DNA of 64,000 nucleotides from Daphnia pulex (Eukaryota; Arthropoda; Branchiopoda; Diplostraca; Daphniidae): NCBI RefSeq assembly GCF_021134715.1, contig NC_060026.1, positions 992,001 to 1,056,000 of the forward strand, read 5' to 3'. Shown piece by piece: positions 55,436 to 64,000 of this stretch (position 1 is its first letter; each line of letters starts with the position of its first letter). The notes under the pieces were generated by a model. It saw only the letters and a program-made list of their open reading frames with translations, ran no database searches and was not told where the DNA came from. The position numbers and the translations under genes were made by a program.

Positions 55436-56971
55436 TATTCCTCAACTGGAGCTCAGTAGTAAAGGTGTCAAACTGAGTTGTGATCCATGTGTCGACAGTC
55501 ATCGACCGGTCGATGGCAATGGCCATTAGATTTTGTTTCTTATTTGCATTCCACCTTGGCAACTGAATTTGCATACCGTTTCCTTTTTGGTAATAAACGA
55601 CTGCGTTCCAAAATCAAGAAAATATCTGCTGTTGGGGAGAGACTGGAGAGTGTATAGGTATATTGTATAACTGGTTTACTGATTAAATGACCTTGCGTCT
55701 ATATACTTACAGTTTTGCAGTCGGTGGATTCAGTATAGTCAACACCGAACTAACGAATAAACGGGGAACTCCGCTCATCTTTGATGACGCACTCGCTGTC
55801 AATAACCACGCCACTTCGTTCTGATTCGAATTAAAATTATCACAATTAATTCACAATAAAAAATAACTTAAAGTAATAAGGAAAATTGACAGAGAAAGTA
55901 AGAATCGAGAAAAAATAATTTGTAGAAAAGTTACATTTGTTCGAAAGGTCCATTTCATTTAATTAAAATACTGCTCATCGACAATAAAAACTTCAATCAT
56001 AAAAGATGAAAATAAATGCCAATAATTTCGTTTTCTTACGAGCAATCCACCGTGTTGTAAAACAACTTTATTTCGTTCTCTGTTGGAAAACAAATATGGC
56101 CTTCACCATATTTGCGAAAGTTGGATCTAAACTAGTTTAATTCCTTGGCAGTAATTTTAGTCAGTGTCGTGTAGCACTGTAGCTAGATTAGAAGCAAGAT
56201 AAACAAAGCAGCTTTTACAGCAGACATTGTGAAATGTCTGTTGGGCACGTAGAAGCACGTCCCCATCAAACTTGTTGATTAAACAGGTTACAAAATTATT
56301 CACGGTCGAGGCTCGATTCATCTGCTATGCGTTCTGTGCTCACTCCTGGAACCAGAAAAAACTTAATCGTCATACCGGATGCAATAAAACCAAAATTAAA
56401 ATCGCAAGTTCAAATTTCAGAACGCCGCCGTCCATAATGATGTGGATGACACGTTAAACGGGGAGGGGGGGATTTTTGGGCCGTATGTTTTTTTACTATT
56501 TCAGCACACGTTACTAATGAGTTGGAAATTGTCATCTCCGTCACAAGAAGATAACCTGTCAACGGCGACTATTAAAAAACTAAACCGTTTGATAACGTGT
56601 TTTATTGGACGACTTTTGGCCGCGCGTCACCTTATCCAGCGGAATAAAAAAATTGGAGACACTCGCACACGCTACAAAGCGCAATTCAATGACAGCAGGC
56701 AATTATACTTGATAAGGGGGATTTACGGAAAAGTTAAGACATTAATAAACAGAGTTGCATCAAGAATGAAAAGCCCGTTGCATAAATAACAGGGTATGAA
56801 ATGCATTTGGTTCTATTCTAGTTATCTCAGACGTCCGACCCGCACTACACTTGATTTTGGGCTCTCAGCTGACTTTTTCATCGACTACAAAGGTACAAAT
56901 TTGTTGAGCTACTCTAAATGAATGAAAATGCCATTTAACTTTTTATCTTATTCAAAGAAAGTGTACACAAA
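55436..56971. other. Intergenic region between the two protease genes
   Basis: Divergent promoters should lie here. The open frame at 56442-56789 has no recognisable motif. The segment GCAGACATTGTGAAATGTCTG (56219-56239) is a small hairpin. No gene is supported. Confidence 0.4.
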
Positions 56972-58580
56972 ATGGGCAAGTTTTCTTTCATCTTGGCTGT
57001 GATGATGATGGCCTCATGGACTGTCGGAATCCAAGGGGAAGACGTGGAAACCGCCTGGCAGAAATATCTGGTTTGCCTTATATTTTGTTTTCAAAACATT
57101 CCTTCAATAATAATTGTAATTTCATTCGATTAAAGGCTGAATATCCTATGCCACTTCCAACCATGTCCGAGTCAAACATGCGCAAAACAATCTTTACCGA
57201 AATTCACGCCAAAATTGAGCAAAACAACGCCCAAAAAGGCGCCAATTTTGAAATGACCCACAACATCTTCTCGGTTATGGTAATAATTATTATCTAATTT
57301 GCGACCTGGCCAACCTATTATTAAATTTCATCAAAGACTGATGCAGAGAAACAATCGTATCTCGGAGCTCGACTACCTGTCCCACCTTCCAACTTGACTC
57401 GCGGCCCATCCGTCGCCAAACTGCCTGCAACTGTCAGTAAATTTGTCCACTTGAACTTATAAGACGACTTTGACTGAATTTTATAATTGGGAATTTAAAC
57501 AGATGGACTACAGGAACGATCCTTGCATGCCACCTGTGAGGAACCAAGGTGGATGTGGCAGCTGCTGGGCTTACACTGCCAGCGCAGTGGTCGAATTTGG
57601 CAAATGCAAAAAGAGCGGTGGAAATGCCATCGATCTCAGGTACAAAATTTAAATCAATTAACTGAGACTTAAAGTTAAGTCTAATTTGATTAACAGTGAA
57701 CAGCAGATAGTGGATTGCAGTCCCGGCAGCGGTTGCTCCGGGGGATGGGAACACGACGCTTGGAAATATTTGGCTTCGTGTGGTGGTCACGCCCTCGAGT
57801 CCTCGTACCCTTACGCAGGAAGAGATGGGGCCTGCAGGTTCAGCCCTACGGGCATGACCATCGGAGCTAAACTTTTAACTTCGAATCCTGTCGAATGGGT
57901 ACCATCTAAAGACACTTCCACCATGATGAATATTTTGTCGGATGGACGAATCCTCACCGTCTACATCCACCTGCCCGACAGTTTCTTTAATTACAAGTAA
58001 ACCGAATTTGATTTTACAGCGCAAATTGATGACGTAAGTTCTTATTTATTATACACAGGAGTGGCATTTTTGACGATACCAAATGCAACAGCGGAAGTGC
58101 TCACGCACTGAACCCCGTCGGCTATGGCACCTTGAACGGTGTCGATTATTGGGTAAATTGCTAATCAAAACTTTAAAATGATCCAATTAATAAAAGAAAA
58201 TTTTGGGAAGAAAAGGTTATGCGCAATTCGTGGGGAGCTGGATGGGGTTCTTCCGGCTACGTTCTCGTCAAACGGGGCATCGACCTGTGCCTGATTGAAT
58301 CCTATGCTCGCACTACTAACATTGACACTACCACAACAACTTCACTGGAGAATTTCTGCACAAACAGGTCCGACGGCAACTACGCCAATCCGAACGAATG
58401 CCAATCTTATATTTCGTGTTCCAATGGATCGGCATACAAAATGGTGAGACTACTCTAACTAATTATTGCTATTTTACATTTAATGTGATTTTGATTCTTT
58501 AGAATTGCCCATCCGGCCTGGCTTTCAATGAGAAATACAACAGTTGCGACTACAGCTACAACGTACCTGGTTGTAATTAA
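56972..58580 (+). CDS. Papain-family cysteine protease with C-terminal chitin-binding (peritrophin-A) domain
   Basis: Eight exons: 56972..57070, 57136..57279, 57337..57432, 57464..57639, 57697..57996, 58059..58152, 58216..58443, 58503..58580; 404 residues. A signal peptide (about 1-22) leads into an I29-type propeptide (about 27-113). The mature C1A domain follows, with NQGGCGSCWAY (Gln141, Cys147), GCSGGW, His287 (SAHALNPVGYG) and Asn307 (RNSWGAGWG), so all catalytic residues are present. A short Thr linker leads to a CBM14/peritrophin-A module at about 350-404 with six Cys (FCTN...ECQSYISC...NCPSG...SCDYS...GC). The enzyme is secreted and probably held on chitin, such as the peritrophic matrix of the gut or the cuticle. 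The first donor (CTG|GTTTGC) is weak. The fusion is supported by one continuous exon (58216..58443) spanning both domains. Confidence 0.87.
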
Positions 58581-59004
58581 AGAACCTAAAACGAATAGCT
58601 ACAGTATTTTCCCCCCAGACCCTTGATTATGAATTAATTGAAATTTATTTGAAAATCGACTTTGAATTCCTAAATCCATGTTAGCTTTACTTGGCCAATT
58701 CTTAAGTCTCCTGAATATACAGTATAATACCGAAATATGACGATTTCTGTGAATATGATGCTAAAAATTCACGGTAGATTTGAAATTCCGCATGTCTGGA
58801 TTGGTGAAAAACCAGACCTCAATGTTCCTCATCTAGAAATTATTCGCCTATTGTCGGTATCTCTATACAAAATCGTACTCTGCAAGGGTGAACTCACTAT
58901 TGAATGATGACTCATTGATCGGTATACACATTTGTATGAGTTTGTTCTCCGTATTTTGTTTTGATCGCCAAATAGTAAAAAAAAGAGAGAAGAGTAATAT
59001 TGTT
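58581..59004. other. 3' flank of the cysteine protease gene
   Basis: No gene or repeat recognised. Confidence 0.4.
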
Positions 59005-59873
59005 TCTACCTTTTAAGCCTGGGAAATACGGCCAGGCATTCACAGGTGCTCCATACGTAGTAAGTTCAATATGTCAGGTGGGATAGGGGGTCCTCGTGTA
59101 TACACCTATCACATGTACACGAGGATTCAACGAAAGGGAAGAAGAGATGAGTCGAACGTCATCGGTGGATTCTCCAATAAAACGGGGTGTTTTTTTATCT
59201 AAATTGAAAACTTAAAAGGGTTAGACTCATGATAGCAAAGACAAAAATAAATAAAAATAGGAAATTTGATGGTGGGTTATAAACAGGAGAATTTAAGGTT
59301 TCACTGTCGATTTACTGAGGTTGTTGCTGATGACAGCGCACCAACAAAACTTGCTTTCATTGTTATGATGACTGGTTCAGGCAACACACACTGCCAAAAA
59401 TAAAAGGTTAACCTTGCATTGCTTGGCAAACCAACTGCCAAAGCTGTCATGCATCGACAGGGGGGTTTACTTGATAAGTGCTAGTCAGAAACATTTTACA
59501 TGTTTGGAACAAACTTCTCCTCCTATTTAAGCTCCTATAATAAAATTACTGACATTCTTTACTTTAAAGTAATTAACTGGCCTGCTAATAATCAGAATTG
59601 AGTGTGTAGATGTGTACCAGACTATGAAGAGACACGACGAATCGTCGATCCCTGTGGAACAAGTTTATCCTCTCATTTAAGCTCCCACAATCACACTAGG
59701 CCTACCTTTTATTCTTAGTTTTTAAGTTATTTACCTGTTAACTTAATGAACAATTTAATGAAGAGACACGATGACGAATCGACGACCACTTTTTTGTAAT
59801 TTTCATTTATTTTGTTGTGCCATTTTTTCAGGCCGCAACGCCGTTGCCAAATGAATACTTCTGCTGCTAGTCT
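59005..59873. repeat. Dispersed repeat family R, copy interrupted by an hAT element
   Basis: Same order of motifs as 52115-53060. An internal segment (AAGAGACACGACGAATC) occurs twice, at 59625 and 59760, showing an internal duplication. The right end stops at the target duplication of the hAT element at 59874. Confidence 0.65.
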
Positions 59874-61122
59874 TAGGACTGTGGCCCGGAGCTTATTGGG
59901 CGGGTTTTTTTTTAATGGGTTGCCTAGATGGGTTTTTCTTCAAACACGGGTTGGAGCGGGTTGGGCCAACAGAGTAAATGGGTTCGGCCCGGGCCAACCC
60001 ATGGGTCAAAAAATATTAACAGGATGGGTCACGGCCCGGGTTTTTAACGGGTCAATCATACTTTTTCATCATCTTTTCAGTCTGTTTATTAATAAATGGC
60101 AAAATTTCCTAACGTATAAAAATTGAATTTTTATTCTGTTTTAAATGAACCAAAAAAAAAATTAATACATGAGAATTGATGTAAACAAACATACATCAAT
60201 GAAACGAAAAGAAACTTGGAAGTAAGTGTTGGAAGTAAAAATCCGAATTAACTGTAGTTATCGAACAAATACAAAAAATTGTTTTTAAAAATCTTCTTCT
60301 TCTTCGTTTTCCCAAAGTTGAAAAGTAAGGTATCAAAGTTTTCTTCCAATAAATCGTAGACTTCTTTTACCCCCACTAATCCTGCTTTGTACCATGAACG
60401 TAGACAGATTAGGGCTTCAACGGTCTCAGGCTTCAAGCTCATTCTCGAAATGCCAAAAATATCCTTGCCAACAGTAAAGGCCCTCTCGCTAGCTGCGCTT
60501 GTCGCTGGAATGCTGAGGAGATCTCTAGCCATTAAACAGCAAATTAAAAGATAGACTAATTGCTACCTTTCAATGGAGCTGAACTTGACTGATTGGTTAT
60601 TTCTGTGCTTGTTGCAGGAAGTGCATCTGCATCATCCATCTCATTTTCATCATCACTTTCAATGCTAATGTTAATTGGTAAACTTCTCTTTTTCCCAGCA
60701 GAATTGCTCGATTTAGACAAACTTTGAGGTTTACGCGATAACTGCTCGCCATTATTAGAAGTAGATTTACGTTTAGACATACTGCCTTCACCACTTCATG
60801 TGTTCTTCCTTTTGAAGCTCTAGCGCGTGTCAGCGTCTACTTAAAACGTGATGACTGAACATCGAATGTCTGCAACTCTGCATCTGCAATGCATGGATTT
60901 AAGCTATCCTATCCCTCCATATCTTTCTGGCACTTTCTAGCTGTGAGATTCTTTATTTGACCAATAGATGGCGCCACATCTCGGGTTGACCCGCGGACCC
61001 GGCGGTTCGACCCATCACCCGCCCCGTTAAAAAAATGCCTCGATGGGTTGAGTCGGGTTGGGTTTTTTTTTCCTTTAGCCCGAACTTTGGCCCGGGCTTT
61101 CATGGCCCGGGCCACAGCCCTA
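59874..61122. mobile_element. Non-autonomous hAT transposon with transposase remnants
   Basis: The termini are TAGGACTGTGGCCCGG and CCGGGCCACAGCCCTA. The 8-bp target duplication GCTAGTCT is perfect (59866-59873 and 61123-61130). Sub-terminal DNA is rich in GGGTTGGGC/CCCGGG motifs. The centre keeps only the two ends of a minus-strand hAT transposase (next entry). It is therefore an internally deleted copy that needs enzyme from elsewhere. Confidence 0.92.
60248..60780 (-). pseudogene. hAT transposase remnant (N- and C-terminal pieces, catalytic core deleted)
   Basis: 60556-60780 encodes a Ser/Lys-rich, acidic N-terminus starting MSKRKSTSNN. 60248-60532 encodes the hAT dimerisation domain (ARDLLSIPATSAASERAF, SRMSLKPETVEALICLRSW). 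Stops and 23 bases separate the two, and the BED zinc finger and RNase-H-like catalytic core that should lie between them are missing. Confidence 0.85.
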
Positions 61123-61130
61123 GCTAGTCT

Positions 61131-62640
61131 TTATAAATCATAGGTTGCACATAGGGCTGTGGCCCGGGACGTTTTTAGCGGGGTTTTTTATGGGTTTTTT
61201 AGACGGGTTTTTCTTCTTCCGCGGGTCGGAGCGGGTTGGGCCAACTGAGTGAACGGGTTTGGCCCGGGCCAACCCATGGGTCAAAAAATTTTTACCGGTC
61301 GGGTTACGGCCCGGGTAAAAAATCGGGTCAAACACACTTTTTTTTACAGACTTAAAAAAATTCCCTAAATTTCTTAATTATTTTCTTCTTCCAACAGTGA
61401 CACGTCAATTCTGTCTTCTGAACACCCCTGAACGCCCTTTTCTACCACTTATCCTACTTTTCATGCTACGAAATCGGAAATTCTCGTAGAGCATTTGGCG
61501 GCAATATTTTGAGGCCGCAGGCATAGAGAATAACGAGCTTCTCTATGTGACTACTAGATGGCGCCACCACTCGGGTTGGCCCGCGGACCCGGGGGTTCAA
61601 CCCGTCGCCCGCCCCGTTAAAAAAAATGCCTCGGTGGGTCGAGTCGGGTTGGGTTTTTTTTCGTTCAGCCCGGGCGGTGGCCCGGGTTTTCATCGCCCGG
61701 GCCACAGCCCTAGTTGCACATGGTGGGTTGCATTGGCGTTAAAGAAAAAACAAAAAAAACTGCTCAAAACTCAAAAGTTAACCCTCAAAATTTTCAAATC
61801 GTGCTGAATACCTTTCCTTTCACTTGTAAAGGTAATAATTGTTCTAAATCAGTGTGTAATACCCTATTCTACAATAAAACCATAAGATTACTCTTTATAA
61901 ATCATAGGTTGCATTGGCGTTGAAGAAAAACCGAGAAAAACCAAAAAACTGCTCAAAAGTTAACCCTCAAAAATTTTCGAATCGTGCTGGATACCTTTCC
62001 TTTCACTTATAAAGGTAATAATTGTTCTAAATCAGTGTGTAATACCCTATTCTACAATATCACTATAAGATTACTCTTTATAAAACATACGTTGCATTGG
62101 CGTTGAAGAAAAACAAAAAAAAAACTGCTCAAAAGTTAACCCTAAAAAATTTTAAAATCGTGCTGGATACTTTTCCTTTCACTTTTCAAGGTAATAATCG
62201 TTCTAAATCGGTGTGTAATACTAATACCTTATTCTACAATAAAACCATAAAATTACTCTTTATAAATTATAGGTTGCATTGGCGTTGAAGAAAAACCGAA
62301 TAAAACCAAAAAAACTGCTCAAAAGTTAACCCTAAAAAATTTTCAAATCGTGCTGGATACCTTTCCTTTCACTTATAAAGGTAATAATTGTTCTAAATCG
62401 GTGCGTAATACTCTATTCTACAATAAAACCATAAGATTACTCTTTATAAATCATAGGTTGCATAGGTGTTGAAGAAAAACCGAGAAAAACGAAAAAAAAC
62501 TGCTCAAAAGTTAACCCTCAAAAATTTTAAAATTGTGCTGGATACCTTTCCTTTCACTTATAAAGGTAATAATCGTTCTAAATCGGCGAATAATACCTTA
62601 TTCTACAAAAAAACCATAAGATTACTGATATAAAATCTTC
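61131..62640 (+). repeat. Tandem repeat array S1, about 182-bp unit
   Basis: The landmark GGTTGCATTGGCGTT and its variants recur at about 61727, 61908, 62091, 62273 and 62456, spaced 181-184 bases. Each unit includes CTGCTCAAAAGTTAACCCT and CTTTCACTTATAAAGGTAA. The first unit is split by the element at 61152-61712. Units differ by single bases and short A-run indels. Open frames in it are not genes. Confidence 0.9.
61152..61712. mobile_element. Short non-autonomous hAT element (MITE-like)
   Basis: The termini TAGGGCTGTGGCCCGGG and CCCGGGCCACAGCCCTA are related to the element at 59874. The 8-bp target duplication GTTGCACA is perfect (61144-61151 and 61713-61720). There are no coding remnants; it retains the terminal and sub-terminal GGGTT/CCCGGG-rich parts. 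It is inserted inside the first unit of the 182-bp tandem repeat. Confidence 0.92.
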
Positions 62641-63127
62641 CAGGAAGTGAAAACATAACCTCAATGAATTTGAAATGACGATATAAATTGCTTTACAAGT
62701 TTAAACAAATTTCTTGTTCCACGATATGTTAATTCGATGTCCAATACACTATTTAAAGTCTTTAAAATCAATGAATCTATTCAGACATCCATGATGGAAA
62801 AGAAAAAGAAATAAGGGTTGATAGAAAATCTCTAAACACAACTTCAATGAATTTGAAATGACGATATAAATTGTTTTACAAGTTTAAACAAATTTCTTGT
62901 TCCACGATATGTTAATTCGATGTCCAATACACTATTTAAAGTCTTTAAAATCAATGAATCTATTAAGACATCCATGATGGAAAAGAAAAAGAAATAACGG
63001 TTGATAGAAAATCTCTAAACACAACTTCAATGAATTTGAAATGACGATACAAATTGTTTTACAAGTTTAAACAAATTTCTTGTTCCACGATATGTTAATT
63101 CGATGTCCAATACACTATTTAAAGTCA
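62641..63127 (+). repeat. Tandem repeat array S2, about 182-bp unit
   Basis: Starts marked by TCAATGAATTTGAAATGACG lie at 62661, 62843 and 63027 (spacing 182 and 184). The third unit is cut at 63127. The unit contains TTCGATGTCCAATACACTAT. Confidence 0.9.
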
Positions 63128-63682
63128 ATTTATTATAGCAACTTCAATCTCATAAAAGTGTTTTTTCGCAGTTCCTGGAAGATTTTCTAAGAACCATTTT
63201 TCTAAAACTATTTCTTCATGACTTGCTTTATGAATTTATTTATTCCATACACTTGAAATGGTGTATTGGACATCGATTAACACATCCTGTAATAAAGAAA
63301 TGGTTTTAACAAGTGAAATAAATATTATAGCAACTTCAATCTCATAAAAGTGTTTTTTCGCAGTTCCTGGAAGATTTTCTATGAACCATTTTTCTAAAAC
63401 TATTTCTTCATGACTTGCTTTATAAATTTATTGGATCAAGACACTTGAAATGGTGTATTGGACATCGATTAACACATCCTGTAATAAAGAAATGGTTTTA
63501 ACAAGTGAAATAAATATTATAGCAACTTCAATCTCATAAAAGTGTTTTTTCGCACTTCCTGGTTAAAACTATTTGTCCATGAATTGCTTTATGAATTTAT
63601 TGATTCCATACACTTGAAATGGTGTATTGGACATCGATTAACACATCCTGTAATAAAGAAATGGTTTTAACAAGTGAAATAT
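63128..63682 (-). repeat. Tandem repeat array S3, 192-bp unit, inverted relative to S2
   Basis: TATTATAGCAACTTCAATCTC recurs at 63131, 63323 and 63515 (exact 192-base spacing). The third unit is about 25 bases shorter. On the minus strand the unit reads TTAATCGATGTCCAATACAC in a context similar to S2, so S3 appears to be a diverged S2 relative in opposite orientation. Confidence 0.85.
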
Positions 63683-64000
63683 CCCTGAGGGATTTAGTTC
63701 ACTAAATAACCGAAGGTTTAGAGGTCTTTATAGCAGCATAGGCTCCTCCTCCATCGGTCGACCTGAAAAGCTTTATTGGGATTTTTTTTTTACCAATAGG
63801 AATCGTGAAAAAATGAAAATGGTCAGTAATGACGAATTAATCATATTTCCAAGCTAAAACTGGTAGACATTATGGGAAATGTTATAACGATGCGAACTTC
63901 TCGTGCGTTCGCATCGTTTTTATGCTTTTAACATGAACCCATGTGACGTCATTCATCGTCGGCCATTTTGAAAAAAATTTCAGCATTTCAACATTTCAAA
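63683..64000. other. No gene recognised at the window end
   Basis: Contains a hairpin (next entry). The last 100 bases (GTGACGTCATTCATCGTC) include a CRE-like TGACGTCA. Confidence 0.4.
63886..63918. other. Perfect 12-bp stem hairpin
   Basis: AACGATGCGAAC and GTTCGCATCGTT are exact reverse complements around the 9-base loop TTCTCGTGC, and a T-run follows. It could be an RNA 3'-end stem-loop, a transposon end or a chance palindrome. Confidence 0.6.

Noticed and set aside
61721-63682. Regular direct repeats that could be mistaken for a CRISPR array.
   Set aside because: The repeated unit is the whole 182-192 bases with no unique spacers, and the context is eukaryotic.

Overview
The window looks like nuclear DNA of a small crustacean, most likely a Daphnia-type cladoceran. 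The reasons are very short introns (about 55-180 bp, GT..AG), arthropod gene families (peritrophin-type chitin-binding domain, S1 and C1 proteases, secreted carbonic anhydrase, NACHT proteins), several hAT-type DNA transposons, and dense local segmental duplication. Species is inferred, not proven. All exon boundaries below were read by eye from splice consensus, reading phase and protein-family fit.

Region 1 (1-19.7 kb) is a decayed tandem cluster. A minus-strand gene for a secreted MAM-CUB protein is present three times: cut by the window edge at 1-365, intact at 4563-6185, and with a premature stop at 11489-13379. Between the copies lie repeated blocks, including vestiges of a FEM-1-like gene, vestiges of a papain-fold (LRAT/NlpC-like) membrane protein gene, and a short exon-like reading frame repeated four times. 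Two other probable genes sit here: a small secreted coiled-coil protein (16258-16631) and the papain-fold protein (18978-19727).

Region 2 (19.65-27.9 kb) is a large inverted repeat with arms of about 3.8 kb around a 0.63 kb spacer. The inner 3.2 kb is nearly identical between arms and the outer 0.6 kb is clearly diverged.

Region 3 (28.6-42.7 kb) holds two related secreted repeat proteins. One (29303-30356) is all Cys/Pro/Thr repeats. The other (40049-42651) fuses a Gly/Thr/Cys repeat region to a complete alpha-carbonic anhydrase with its zinc ligands. Their promoters share long conserved blocks, a TATA box and a perfect NF-kB-like motif. Between them are an hAT-type element (31887-32991) and an intronless FEM-1-like ubiquitin-ligase receptor gene (34305-36050), which is the probable source of the fragments in region 1.

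Region 4 (43-52 kb) has an intronless gene with a HEPN-like RNxxxH motif (43813-44814). It also has an intronless 1293-residue STAND protein (47858-51739) that joins an N-terminal PD-(D/E)xK/Cap4-like nuclease-type domain to a NACHT ATPase. That arrangement recalls prokaryotic Avs/CBASS-type defence proteins and is the most striking gene in the window.

Region 5 (53-59 kb) carries a tRNA-Cys, an S1 serine protease with unusual active-site neighbours, and a papain-family protease with a C-terminal chitin-binding domain. The two proteases are probably digestive or cuticular.

Region 6 (59-64 kb) is repeat-rich. It contains two non-autonomous hAT elements, each with a perfect 8-bp target duplication, followed by three arrays of roughly 182-192 bp tandem repeats.
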